Positions 27,994-36,439 of a DNA stretch of 64,000 nucleotides are shown one piece after another. The DNA is taken from NCBI RefSeq assembly GCF_020404765.1, contig NZ_JAIVEM010000071.1, positions 1-64,000 on the forward strand, given 5' to 3'. The notes beneath the pieces were generated by a model. The model was given only the letters and a program-made list of their open reading frames with translations, did no database searches and was not told the DNA's origin. The stretch comes from Paenibacillus sp. BJ-4 (GTDB taxonomy: Bacteria > Bacillota > Bacilli > Paenibacillales > Paenibacillaceae). Position numbers and translations under genes: made by a program. How positions within the stretch are numbered: position 1 is the first letter of the stretch; every line of letters starts with the position of its first letter.

Positions 27994-29250
27994 TTACCAT
28001 GACAGCACTGCTGCCATTAACATACCCACTTCTGCAGCAATGTCGTCGTAATCTCGCATGGGCAGCGGGTTTACGCCCAGTCCGACCTCAACCGTAAAAC
28101 CCGGTTTACCAAACCGCTGTATAAACCAGTCCTTGTAGCCTGCATCGCTCCCTCCGAGCTTTACCGCCCGGTATCCTGTCACGGCAGCTAGCCGCAAGGC
28201 CAAATCTCTGCTCTCCTTTGGCTCCAGATCCCGATAATTCCAATAGATTTCCTGTCCCTGACTGTGAATGGATAACACCATATCAAACTGTTCGCGCTCC
28301 GTCAGATCGACAAGCGCCCTGGATTCTGGCTCAGATAAAGGTGCAGGCCCAGCATAGTCTCTTCGAGACGGTCCTGTTTTGCCACGTCTACGTACCTCCT
28401 CTTCCCAATACGCCGGAAATTGATCGTTGAGGTCGACACCACGAATATTCGCCTTCCACCCCCGATAATCAGCGCGTCCTTCATTCCATTTTCGGAGGTC
28501 TTGATACATCGGATGATCCGGAAGCACGCCCTGCTGCACCAGCTCAACCCCATCCGGGTTGACCATCGGTACCACCCATAACGAGGTGTGCTCCAGCAAG
28601 TCCTGCGGAGAACCACCATACACCCATGGTAAAGTCCCCTCTCGATTCGCTCGTTCACCCCGAAGCTCTCTTTCTTCCTGTTCCCGAGCAGTACTAATTC
28701 CTTGCGCATATTGCTCTATAAAACGCAGCAAACAAGGCGTCGTCAGCCATTCATTAGCATGTACAGAGGCGTTGGCGTGAATTTTCCGCGTTCCCCTCCC
28801 AATGCGTACATAGGGGATATCCTTCCCCATGACACTTGTGCCGATGCTGCCAACTTCAATAAACGGATACCTGCGGACCAAGGCCGCAATGTCTTCCTTC
28901 AAATCCTTATATCCATACTCTCCACGCAACCGTACAATCTGATCCTGATGGCCATCAGGAATAACAATTGTTTGTCCCTCCACAAGCTCATGCTCCGCAA
29001 GTCCGGGATTGACCAGCCGCAGCTCATCAAGCTCCACACCAAACTGCTTGGCAATCTGTCTTGCGTACTCACCGGGCTGAATAACATATTTACGATCCAT
29101 TGACGGACGAATATATAGCACCTGACCACAAATCAGGTAGGGTTGAGTGGCGGCCCACGGATTATCTGCGATCAAAGTATCCGCCGTTAGTTTAAAAGCC
29201 GAGGCGACCCGGTGTATTGTATCTCCTTTTTGAACGATATACTCCCTCAT
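27994..29250 (-). CDS. LysM-containing M14 family peptidase
   Basis: Two N-terminal LysM repeats (residues 2-47 and 53-98, EYIVQKGDTIHRVASAFKL and KYVIQPGEYARQIAKQFGV) bind peptidoglycan. A zinc carboxypeptidase domain follows. The HxxE zinc pair is in VHANEWLTTP, the third histidine in VLSIHSQGQEIYW, and the catalytic glutamate in FTVEVGLG. The layout matches gamma-D-glutamyl-meso-diaminopimelate peptidase I of Lysinibacillus sphaericus, which cleaves stem peptides in sporulation. No signal peptide is visible, which fits action in the mother cell. Start supported by GAAGGGGC. Confidence 0.9.
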   Translation of the reverse strand: MREYIVQKGDTIHRVASAFKLTADTLIADNPWAATQPYLICGQVLYIRPSMDRKYVIQPGEYARQIAKQFGVELDELRLVNPGLAEHELVEGQTIVIPDGHQDQIVRLRGEYGYKDLKEDIAALVRRYPFIEVGSIGTSVMGKDIPYVRIGRGTRKIHANASVHANEWLTTPCLLRFIEQYAQGISTAREQEERELRGERANREGTLPWVYGGSPQDLLEHTSLWVVPMVNPDGVELVQQGVLPDHPMYQDLRKWNEGRADYRGWKANIRGVDLNDQFPAYWEEEVRRRGKTGPSRRDYAGPAPLSEPESRALVDLTEREQFDMVLSIHSQGQEIYWNYRDLEPKESRDLALRLAAVTGYRAVKLGGSDAGYKDWFIQRFGKPGFTVEVGLGVNPLPMRDYDDIAAEVGMLMAAVLSW

Positions 29251-29323
29251 CTTCTACGCCCCTTCCATCTGCCTTAATGCATGTTATGCAGATGCTGCGT
29301 GTCTTGATGTAGCGAAAAGCAAA

Positions 29324-29364
29324 ACAACCGTCTTCTTTTGTCCAATGACAAAAAAGACGGTTGT
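29324..29364 (-). terminator. Terminator of the glutamate racemase gene
   Basis: ACAACCGTCTT and its complement at 29354-29364 form an 11-bp stem with an inner TGTC/GACA pair and a T-rich tail on the minus strand. Confidence 0.85.
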
Positions 29365-29368
29365 CTCG

Positions 29369-30184
29369 TCAATCCAGATTGGTCACTTGCCAGACGACAG
29401 GCGTTTGCCGAATTTGCTCCCCGAGCCACTGGGCGGCTATACGCTGAAACAGCTCCGGATCGCCGGAGCAGAAAAGCTGATGCACCGGCGTTTCATCCCC
29501 TGCCTCCAACCTGCCCTTGTTGTACAAAATGGTACTCGTCTCACGGGCCGTTTCGTCTGCCGAGCTAATCAGCTTCACCGCAGGGCCCATCACTTCCTGA
29601 ATCGTTTCCTTTAAAAAAGGATAATGCGTACAACCCAGAATCAGGCAATCAATTGGATACGCTTGAATGGGCTTCAGCGACTCCTCCACAATCTTCGATG
29701 TCGTCTTCGAACGGAATTGTCCTTGTTCCACCAAAGGAACAAGCGCAGGACAAGCGTGACTCACTACTTCGACATAGGGAGATAACTGCTTGAGCGCAGC
29801 CGTATAGGCCCCGCTTCGGATGGTACCCACAGTCCCAATCACCCCGACATGTCCGGTAGCGGTTGCGCTGATTGCAGCACGAGCCCCGGGATGGATAACT
29901 CCGATCACCGGTATGGACACCTTTTGGCTTATATAGTCCAATGCCGCGGCTGTTGCCGTGTTGCAAGCAATAATAATGACTTTCGGATCAAACTGAATCA
30001 GAAAATCAACCATTTGCTCCGTAAATTTCTTAACCTCTTCCGATGGTCGGGGGCCATACGGGGTGCGCGCTGTGTCTCCAAAATAAATGATTTTTTCCCG
30101 CGGAAGCTGACGCATGACTTCTTTGACAACCGTCAGACCTCCTACACCGGAATCCAATATTGCAATCGCTTGCTGCACGTACAC
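29369..30184 (-). CDS. racE: Glutamate racemase
   Basis: Makes D-glutamate for peptidoglycan, cytosolic and cofactor-independent. Both catalytic cysteines are visible, in IIACNTATAAALDYI and LILGCTHYPFLKE, and the N-terminal AILDSGVGGLTVVKEVMRQL matches Bacillus RacE. A GTG at 30184 (6 nt after AAAGGA) or 30178 is a better start than the TTG at 30205, and gives about 271 residues like RacE. No wall genes adjoin apart from the LysM-M14 peptidase gene downstream, which lies beyond a terminator. Confidence 0.95.
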   Translation of the reverse strand: MYVQQAIAILDSGVGGLTVVKEVMRQLPREKIIYFGDTARTPYGPRPSEEVKKFTEQMVDFLIQFDPKVIIIACNTATAAALDYISQKVSIPVIGVIHPGARAAISATATGHVGVIGTVGTIRSGAYTAALKQLSPYVEVVSHACPALVPLVEQGQFRSKTTSKIVEESLKPIQAYPIDCLILGCTHYPFLKETIQEVMGPAVKLISSADETARETSTILYNKGRLEAGDETPVHQLFCSGDPELFQRIAAQWLGEQIRQTPVVWQVTNLD

Positions 30185-30312
30185 ACCGCTTCCTTTTTTG
30201 TTCAAATATAAGTTGTTCCCTCTCGGGAAGCTATCCGTTGCTACATACCTTATGTCGCAGTCATGTAAAAGGTACCCCAGAAGATTACCCTAAAACGATG
30301 AAATGAGCAATA

Positions 30313-30342
30313 AAAAGGCTCCACCCTAAAGGGAGAAGCCGC
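30313..30342 (-). terminator. Terminator of the YtxH gene
   Basis: GGCT.CTCCC/GGGTGGAGCC stem followed by TTTTTATT on the minus strand. Confidence 0.8.
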
Positions 30343-30387
30343 GAATCCAATCGATATTCAGCTATCTCATCCAGCGCTTACAGACCA

Positions 30388-30714
30388 TTACAGAGCATCT
30401 TTTTCTGTATCCTCTTGAACAGGAATAGATGAAACGCTGATCTCCTGAATAATTCCGGCGTCTTTTTTACGCCATTGCCCAATTTCATGAATGACGGCTG
30501 AGGCCGCTTCCTTAATCTTGTCGGTATACTCGATTGAGGTATCTGAAATTTTCCCTGCAAGCTCCTGTCCCTTATCGCTCACGTGACGTGCCTGATCTGT
30601 AATATCCTGACGCAGCTCGCGACCTGACTTGGGGGCTAATAGCAACGCAGCAAGCGAACCAGCAAAACTACCTGCCAACGCGCCACGGATAAAGCTTTTG
30701 TAGTTCTCCTTCAT
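30388..30714 (-). CDS. YtxH domain-containing protein
   Basis: About 108 residues with a single N-terminal hydrophobic glycine-rich segment (FIRGALAGSFAGSLAALLLA) followed by the YtxH signature PKSGRELRQDI, then a helical polar region. YtxH-like proteins are general-stress or desiccation-related with unknown biochemical role. Three consecutive ATG codons open the frame; the third (30714) is best spaced from GGGAGAG. A hydrophilic acidic tail follows. Confidence 0.88.
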   Translation of the reverse strand: MKENYKSFIRGALAGSFAGSLAALLLAPKSGRELRQDITDQARHVSDKGQELAGKISDTSIEYTDKIKEAASAVIHEIGQWRKKDAGIIQEISVSSIPVQEDTEKDAL

Positions 30715-30811
30715 CATCATCTCTCCCTTGTGCCCGGGCGTATGCCCATCTGTTAGTGCATTATAAGCACGGAGAGCTTGTCATGATACAGGGAACAAGC
30801 CAGAAAAACTT

Positions 30812-31459
30812 TTACTTTTTTCGTGAGCGAATACGGTACAGGCAGCAACGGCCTCCATCCGCCAAACAATCCTCACGGACCACCTCAGCATCAAGGAGTT
30901 CCTCGAACATTTGCTGTTCACATTCGCAAGCCTTGCGGTAGCGGCCTGCAATTTGAGAGATCGGACAATTGTACTCCACAAGAGAGTAACTACCATCCTT
31001 CTCCTTGCGCCACTCTGCCATATAGCCGGAAGCGTTCTGAATGCCTGAAAGCTTTTCCACACGTGAAGCCAGTGTAGTCTCACTTTCTATGTGTGGAGCG
31101 TACCGCTTCATCATTTTGCGTTTTCTACCATCAAACAGAGAGTGAACGGCTTCCATTCCCTGCTCTTCATCCAGCTCCTCTAACAGTTCCAGCAGCAGAT
31201 GATCATAATTGCGAGGAAACTGCTCACTTCCCTGCTCGCTCAAGCTGTACAAAAACGTCGGACGTCCCATCGCTTGTCTCACAATCGTAGCAACGATCAG
31301 CCCATCCTGCTCCATCAATTTGAGATGCCTGCGCACCCCCATTTCTGTAATGCCTAATTGAGCTGCCAAGCTTCCGACGCCCACAGGTCCCTGGGTTTTC
31401 AATAGTGTTAAGATCATGCGCCTGGTGGGCATTTCGGGTACGATATACTTATCCGTCAC
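30812..31459 (-). CDS. SufR-like winged-helix regulator with C-terminal cysteine cluster
   Basis: A DeoR/ArsR-type winged helix at residues about 11-70 (LAAQLGITEMGVRRHLKLME) is followed by a linker and a cysteine-rich end. The cysteines lie in NCPISQIAGRYRKACEC, EDCLADGGRCC and agree with the SufR family, which uses an Fe-S cluster to control suf genes or relatives. The first spacing, C-x12-C, matches SufR, while the later spacings differ. No suf operon adjoins. Start GTG 31459 follows AAAGG. It ends a unit with the DUF86 gene (8-nt gap). Confidence 0.85.
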   Translation of the reverse strand: MTDKYIVPEMPTRRMILTLLKTQGPVGVGSLAAQLGITEMGVRRHLKLMEQDGLIVATIVRQAMGRPTFLYSLSEQGSEQFPRNYDHLLLELLEELDEEQGMEAVHSLFDGRKRKMMKRYAPHIESETTLASRVEKLSGIQNASGYMAEWRKEKDGSYSLVEYNCPISQIAGRYRKACECEQQMFEELLDAEVVREDCLADGGRCCLYRIRSRKK

Positions 31460-31467
31460 TTTTGCCT

Positions 31468-31908
31468 TTACACTCCCTCGGGCTGCGGACCCAATTCCTT
31501 ATTTAAATAGTCATGCACGCTTAATACGAAATGCTCCAGCAACTCAGGCAGCTTAGGTGTAAGCGGGTGAAGGCTTGTCCGGTCCCAATGGAAGTACTCC
31601 TGTACTAAGGGTTTACGCAAGGATACCAGCTCCAACAGCGAATGAAATACGGTATCATCCATTACGCCTTCTTCATGAATGATACCGATAATATCCTCAT
31701 AGCTACTGGCGTCGCGCATAATAAATCCGTCAATGATATAGCTTCCTACGTCCGTTACCGTCTCAATCGCCAGATGAAGGCAGCGCTCCTGCACCAAACC
31801 CTGCAACAAATCACCGTTCCAGGTGGCAGATATATGGCGGAGCCCTGCGGCAATGTCGGGAACGGCTTCTAGGCGAAGCTCAATTTGTTCCCGGTTGACA
31901 TAATACAA
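31468..31908 (-). CDS. DUF86 (HepT-like, YutE) protein
   Basis: A 146-residue helical protein resembling Bacillus YutE of the DUF86/HEPN (HepT-like) group. HepT proteins are RNase toxins paired with MntA nucleotidyltransferases; here the region corresponding to the Rx4-6H motif reads LRKPLVQEYFHWDR, and no MntA-like gene adjoins, so toxin activity is doubtful. The TTG at 31908 follows AGGTGC. It is likely transcribed with the SufR-like gene (8-nt gap) and possibly with the Dabb gene 24 nt upstream. Confidence 0.83.
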   Translation of the reverse strand: MYYVNREQIELRLEAVPDIAAGLRHISATWNGDLLQGLVQERCLHLAIETVTDVGSYIIDGFIMRDASSYEDIIGIIHEEGVMDDTVFHSLLELVSLRKPLVQEYFHWDRTSLHPLTPKLPELLEHFVLSVHDYLNKELGPQPEGV

Positions 31909-31932
31909 GTTACTGCACCTCCAATCATCGCT

Positions 31933-32220
31933 CTAGATTTCATAATCAACTGCGATTGAAACATCCTTCACTTCATTCATGTGTGCAATGATTTCCTGAT
32001 GTACAGGGTGTACCTGATACGTTTGCAGGTCCTCCAGTGTTTCGACAACAGCTGTAAGGGAAATATCATAAGATCGTTCAGAACGAATCACATCCGTACC
32101 TACTTCGAGCGACAGCAATTCTTTGATTTTGCCATTCATGCTACGCAAAATGGATGCCGTATGCTCAATGCTTTCAGGGGAGCGGTCTTTCAATTTGAAC
32201 AAAACAATATGTTTAATCAT
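31933..32220 (-). CDS. Dabb (stress-responsive A/B barrel) protein
   Basis: A 95-residue ferredoxin-like dimeric barrel of the Dabb family, recognised from MIKHIVLFKLKDRSPESIEH, the internal VGTDVIRSERSYDISLTAVV and the YQVHPVHQEI ending. Function is unclear; relatives are stress-induced. GGAGCC precedes the ATG. It leads a three-gene unit with the DUF86 and SufR-like genes. Confidence 0.88.
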   Translation of the reverse strand: MIKHIVLFKLKDRSPESIEHTASILRSMNGKIKELLSLEVGTDVIRSERSYDISLTAVVETLEDLQTYQVHPVHQEIIAHMNEVKDVSIAVDYEI

Positions 32221-32301
32221 GCGTATAGGCTCCTTATCTTAAAAATGTTCTCTTGAAAATTTTATCATAACGCCCCACATACGGAAAGAAGCTTTGTAAT
32301 T

Positions 32302-32727
32302 CTAACGATCTTTTCCTCCATCTTTCCCGTCAGACTCCTTGTCCTTCAGCAGAGCAAAAAAATTTTTGAGCTTTGGCGGCAGTGGCAGACCCATTCGTGA
32401 ACAGTTTTCCGTTATAGAGATTAGTTCGTTGGATAAATAAAAATACGTCGCCGCTCCTTTCATGATTTCAGTACCCATCAAGAGATCCACATGATGTGCC
32501 AAAGAAATCACCATGAGCATCAAAGCCTTTCTCGTCAACCCCCAAAAACCAGCTTTGCTGCTCAGACCTTGTCCGGTCTTAATCGCTGCAGCAACTCCTG
32601 TCACATAATCCACAGCCATGGCAACGGTGAATAGCACCATCAGCTGATTCCAGCCCCCAAAAGCAAACGTAATAATGGCTCCTGTGGTAGCACAAAACAC
32701 ACTAAACATACTTGGATTAATATTCAT
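32302..32727 (-). CDS. Phage holin family protein (holin 4 / toxin-secretion type)
   Basis: 141 residues with about three hydrophobic segments and the family block MAVDYVTGVAAAIKTGQGLSS followed by KAGFWGLTRKALMLMVISLA. This is the cytolysin-secretion/phage holin family (PF05105). Around it there is no endolysin or phage gene, so it may be a domesticated holin or a membrane-stress protein. The polar tail (KDKESDGKDGGKDR) is lysine and aspartate rich. AGGAGGAGC precedes the ATG. Confidence 0.86.
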   Translation of the reverse strand: MNINPSMFSVFCATTGAIITFAFGGWNQLMVLFTVAMAVDYVTGVAAAIKTGQGLSSKAGFWGLTRKALMLMVISLAHHVDLLMGTEIMKGAATYFYLSNELISITENCSRMGLPLPPKLKNFFALLKDKESDGKDGGKDR

Positions 32728-32953
32728 ACCTGCTCCTCCTTCTCGGGGCGGTTACTGTAATATATGCAGTGACGCAGCAACCCGTAAAGTCATATGACCT
32801 GAACAGGATGTGAATTCATAGATTCATATGAATCAAGCTATGAACTTCATGGACTCACCAGATAGCCACAACAAAAAAACACCCTTAAAACCCTAAATAC
32901 CTGGTTTTAAAGGTGTCTTGACTTCCTTTTTGGGCAACATAACGCTTGTTTAA
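32728..32953. other. Intergenic region with palindrome and terminator
   Basis: A 14-bp perfect palindrome, GATTCATATGAATC, lies at 32821-32834 inside a looser stem that pairs TTCATAG with CTATGAA. Its role is unknown. The terminator of the deacetylase gene lies at 32878-32917 (AAAACACCC..GGTGT with TTTTTT on the minus strand). Confidence 0.5.
32878..32917 (-). terminator. Terminator of the polysaccharide deacetylase gene
   Basis: ACACCTTTAAAACC / GGTTTTAAGGGTGT stem followed by a T7 run on the minus strand. Confidence 0.85.
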
Positions 32954-34081
32954 TTAACGATGATCATTCCAAAAATTAAGCGGAGTCAGGTTGTTATTCA
33001 ACGGCTCGAACGAATAGCCTTCTTTCTGCAAAGCAGCCATGATTTGTGGAAGCACCTTGATCGTAGATGGCTTATCATGCATCAGAACGACTGGTGTTCT
33101 GCCTTGCTTTTTCAATCTTCGAATATCACTTAAAACGGTTTTTACAAAATGCTCGGGATTTTTGGTATAACGCCAATCATTAGAATCTATATTCCAATCC
33201 CAAATATGATAGCCTGCACCCGTCAGTTGGTCGCGGTAGGCTTTCTTTAAGTACGGTTTGCTGCCATAAGGCGTACGAATTAAAGAAGTGCGTTTCCCAG
33301 TTGCCTGAAATAAAATTTCATTATCCTGATTCATTTCTGCAAGTGCTGCTGCAGGAGACGCATAGATTTTCTTTACCTGATGACTCATTCCGTGTAAGCC
33401 CAGAGCATGCCCCTCTTCTACCATTCTCTTCATCACCGCACTATGTTGACGAATTTCCGGTCCTAGCATGAAGAAAGTAGCCTTGGCATTATATTTGTCC
33501 AAAATATCCAGTAGCTGCGAAGTGTGCGCTGTAGGACCATCATCGAAGCTCAAATAAATCGTACGGCTGGATGAGGAAACATTCCCTTTATTGCCTGCGT
33601 TACTTGGCTTGGTAGCCGCCTGCTGCTTAATTTCTGCCGCAAACTTATTCACAAATTGTGCATCGGACAAGCCTGCATTTGCATTCTGAATTCGATACAA
33701 ATTACTTGATGGAAGCGTAATGGTAAAGCCAAACGCATCTGTCAAAGTGCGAATCGGCACCATTGTACGTCCTCCACGTTCAAAAACATCACCCTCGGTC
33801 AAACTCAGCGTAAAGCTGCGGTTATGTCCCGTCAATATCAGTGTGTTCCCGCTCGCCGAAGCAGAAATGCCCATCTTTTGCCCTAATATAACGATAGGTA
33901 CATACAGCTTATCATTTTTCATCACTGGCTCAATTGTATTGGAATCTAGTAACACATCATTGACTCCCAGCAAAGGAGCCTTTGCTTGCGCGCTCGCTGT
34001 ATTCGTATGTATGCCCAGTAGACCCAAACAACAGATTGCCATCAAGCACACTGCCATCCATTTAACTTTTAAAAGCTTCAT
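32954..34081 (-). CDS. Secreted polysaccharide deacetylase with copper-amine-oxidase N-like stalk
   Basis: A signal peptide (about residues 1-31, ending NTASAQA) precedes a stalk domain of the copper amine oxidase N1 type (DKLYVPIVILGQKMGISA, RTMVPIRTLTDAFGF). A NodB deacetylase domain follows with all catalytic motifs: LSFDDGPT, LHGMSHQ, IRTPYGSKPY, WDWNIDSNDW and VVLMHDKP. It would deacetylate chitin-like or peptidoglycan glycans at the surface. The stalk occurs in many Paenibacillus surface proteins and is shared with the phosphodiester glycosidase near 53 kb. The ribosome-binding site is weak. Confidence 0.92.
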   Translation of the reverse strand: MKLLKVKWMAVCLMAICCLGLLGIHTNTASAQAKAPLLGVNDVLLDSNTIEPVMKNDKLYVPIVILGQKMGISASASGNTLILTGHNRSFTLSLTEGDVFERGGRTMVPIRTLTDAFGFTITLPSSNLYRIQNANAGLSDAQFVNKFAAEIKQQAATKPSNAGNKGNVSSSSRTIYLSFDDGPTAHTSQLLDILDKYNAKATFFMLGPEIRQHSAVMKRMVEEGHALGLHGMSHQVKKIYASPAAALAEMNQDNEILFQATGKRTSLIRTPYGSKPYLKKAYRDQLTGAGYHIWDWNIDSNDWRYTKNPEHFVKTVLSDIRRLKKQGRTPVVLMHDKPSTIKVLPQIMAALQKEGYSFEPLNNNLTPLNFWNDHR

Positions 34082-34457
34082 TCACTACACCATCCTGTGC
34101 TGTATTTTTTTATCTGCGGGAGCTTTCTCTAGCTTGTCTATGAAGTTATACAGACATGACGATATAGACATGGCAATATAGACATCCACTCAACATTTAG
34201 AACATAAACGCATCTCAACCGACTGAATCCGAACGTCTTTTCGTCCCCCATATATATTAATAGATTACCAGACTATAGTAAGTAAACATAGTAAAACAAT
34301 TTGAAAACAATCTCGCAACCCCTCTTGCCAGAGAAGTTACAAAGTTGTGAATAAATCGACTGAGTTAAGAAGAATACAAGCGATTAATAAATTCTTTTGG
34401 TGGAACTAGAACTATTCTTTCATTAATAAACCTTGTTACATCATCGGATCATATTCT
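34082..34457. other. Intergenic region left of the RHS remnant
   Basis: This AT-rich region upstream of the deacetylase contains two tandem 14-bp units (GACATGACGATATA, GACATGGCAATATA) at 34153-34180 and the start of a third. It should also hold the deacetylase promoter, which I could not place. No coding or RNA signature was found. Confidence 0.4.
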
Positions 34458-34575
34458 TCATTGGATTGATAAATTCTTAACCCGTCGGAATTCTTCTGTA
34501 CGCGCTTTGCTTGTTCGCTGAAGCATTTCACGATCCGCATCCGCTAAATGCAGTTTCCGTTTTTCTTGACTCTTA
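34458..34575 (-). mobile_element. IS630-family-like transposase remnant
   Basis: Reading the minus strand here gives KRKLHLADADREMLQRTSKA then RTEEFRRVKN, then a stop. This resembles the extreme N-terminus of IS630/Tc1-type transposases (a D-R-x-L-x-R-x-x-A-R pattern), but only about 35 residues remain. It abuts the frameless tail of the RHS gene directly, in a different frame, with no inverted repeat evident. Inferred from resemblance, not a search. Confidence 0.4.
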
Positions 34576-34627
34576 AATATACGCCTATTTTTAATCCCTC
34601 TGAACCTGGTATAATATCCTGCAGTAT

Positions 34628-35479
34628 TCAACCACCTAAAAGTTTTTTTCTTCTAATATATAATTTTGCATCATAGATATTGTCTGCCATTTCGGCGGCT
34701 TCCATCGCAGTAGGAATATGTCTACTAGGGTCAATAAACCTCAAAGGATTATTCTTCACATACGCATACCCGTTCAAGCTTTGCGGATCGCTGATCTCCC
34801 CCTGATACGTATCCTCGCCCATAAAACATGCTGTACCCGGATCGTACCAGCGAGCCCGCAGGTACTGAAGCCCAGTCGTGCCGTCCCAATACTCGCCAGC
34901 ATAACGCAGCACGTTTGGAACAGTCTCTTTGACCGTCTCCGGGCCGCCCCAGATGTCATAGCTGTAGCTGTTAAGTTCCTTGCCCGAACTATCACTTAGG
35001 CGTACCACATCACCGTGACCGTTGAGATGATAATATTGCAACTGCCCGCTTGCCTTGTCTTGTCTGGCCCACAGTTGACCGGACAAATCATACACGTAAG
35101 CGTAGGTGATCTTGGCTGTTCCACCTTGGACTTCGGCTTCCGCAATCAGCTTCGCTTCTTCGTCATAGTAATACCGAGTCGTTTTGCCGCCCTCTGTACG
35201 CTCGTATAGCAGCCCGTCTCCGTTATAGCTGTATCCGACCTCTTTGCCCTCACCGCTCACATGGGTTAGACGACTGACGGAATCATAGCCATAACTGGCG
35301 CTTTCGATACCGAACACTTTGCCACTGCCTTCGGCGCTTCGGTTTCCATTCGGATCGTAGCCGTAGGTCTTGTTCTTCTCACCTGCGACTTCGCTGGCAA
35401 TTCGGTTTGACGGATCATATCCAAATTGGTCTGTTGTTCCGTTAGAATATATTACCTCCATTTCCATAAAAAACGTCAC
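34628..35479 (-). pseudogene. RHS repeat-associated core fragment, truncated with premature stop
   Basis: The 283 codons include YD-repeat units (FGYDPSNRIASEV, YGYDPNGNR, YSYNGDGLLY) and the RHS core end NGYAYVKNNPLRFIDPS, followed by the start of a toxin tip (TAMEAAEMADNIYDAKL). After LLGG a TGA stops the frame; related tips have Trp there. The same frame continues ILQDIIPGSEGLKIGVYLRV before decaying, so TGG became TGA and the tip is lost. The 5' end lacks the long N-terminal part and secretion signal. No immunity gene adjoins. An orphan RHS tail, probably left by recombination. Confidence 0.8.
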
Positions 35480-35643
35480 ATTTTAATATATCGACACCTT
35501 AAGCTTCCATTTTTATAGGCCAAATGGACCTTATTTTCCATAAACCGGTTAAGCCCATGGGATTAAAAGAAAATCGGGAGAAGAGCCACTTGCAAAGCCC
35601 CCTTCGGGTATAGTAGTATGTGTTTAAAAAAATCGGAGGGTAT

Positions 35644-36228
35644 ATGCCTAAACAACAAGACAAACATTCCATTCAGGCGTGGTCTCTGATCAATCGCAAA
35701 TATTTGGGAAAAGGTGTGCGTGTCAAACGTTTTCGCAAGCCAACACGCTGTCAAGTACGCAATCGCGTTCTGCTTGCCGTTCTGATGGCGAATGACATTA
35801 AACTGTCCCAACTTGCCGAGGAGCTTTCCATCTCCTCACGCAGTGTCAGCGCGTGGGTATATGAGGGCCGTATTCCTGGCAACACCAATCTGGAAAAGAC
35901 GTGTAATACACTTGGTTATCCGCACCATATTCTGTTTAACGAAGAGGTTGTTCGGCGTTCACCGCTCATCTGTCAACCAGCGCCGTCCCGTTTTATGAAA
36001 CGGACTGTAACTCGTTCTCCGGTAAAAAATCGGATCTTGGCGGGTCTATGCATGGTTCATGATATTTCGGTGACCGATGTCAGTCATTGGATTGGCGTTC
36101 ATCCCGGCACATTCCGAAAATGGTTGCACCAGGGTACCGTTCCTTCGCAAACCTTCCAGGATCAGGCGGAACAGTTTTTCCGTATTCCAAAATCCATTTT
36201 GTTTGCTGATGCCATGCTGAAAAAGTAA
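35644..36228 (+). CDS. Tandem helix-turn-helix protein with duplicated XRE-like domains
   Basis: 194 residues comprising two similar blocks. Block 1 (about 40-100) starts NRVLLAVLMANDIKLSQLAE and ends GYPHHILF. Block 2 (about 130-190) starts NRILAGLCMVHDISVTDVSH and ends RIPKSILF. Both have the layout of an XRE-type HTH followed by a short strand, with recognition helices SSRSVSAWVYEGRIP and HPGTFRKWLHQGTVP. This looks like internal duplication in a DNA-binding protein. ATG 35644 follows CGGAGGG. No partner gene adjoins; function unknown. Confidence 0.75.
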   Translation: MPKQQDKHSIQAWSLINRKYLGKGVRVKRFRKPTRCQVRNRVLLAVLMANDIKLSQLAEELSISSRSVSAWVYEGRIPGNTNLEKTCNTLGYPHHILFNEEVVRRSPLICQPAPSRFMKRTVTRSPVKNRILAGLCMVHDISVTDVSHWIGVHPGTFRKWLHQGTVPSQTFQDQAEQFFRIPKSILFADAMLKK

Positions 36229-36344
36229 AAATGTCCATTGAAACGAAACTATTGTACTTCTCATGAAAGTCTTTGAAAGGAACGCATTACCATCTTTCAT
36301 TTGATGAGACTTTCACATCATGTGATTCACACAATATAACAAGC

Positions 36345-36389
36345 AAAAAAAGCACAGTCTGCCGATTTCTCGGCGTACTGTGCTTTTTT
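36345..36389. terminator. Bidirectional terminator between tandem-HTH gene and araB
   Basis: A 14-bp stem of AAAAAAAGCACAGT with an inner GCCGA/TCGGC helix; T-runs on both strands. Confidence 0.9.
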
Positions 36390-36439
36390 AAATACCATAG
36401 AACCTCACGAGGCTTCTAAGTCTATATGTTCTTAGCTTC

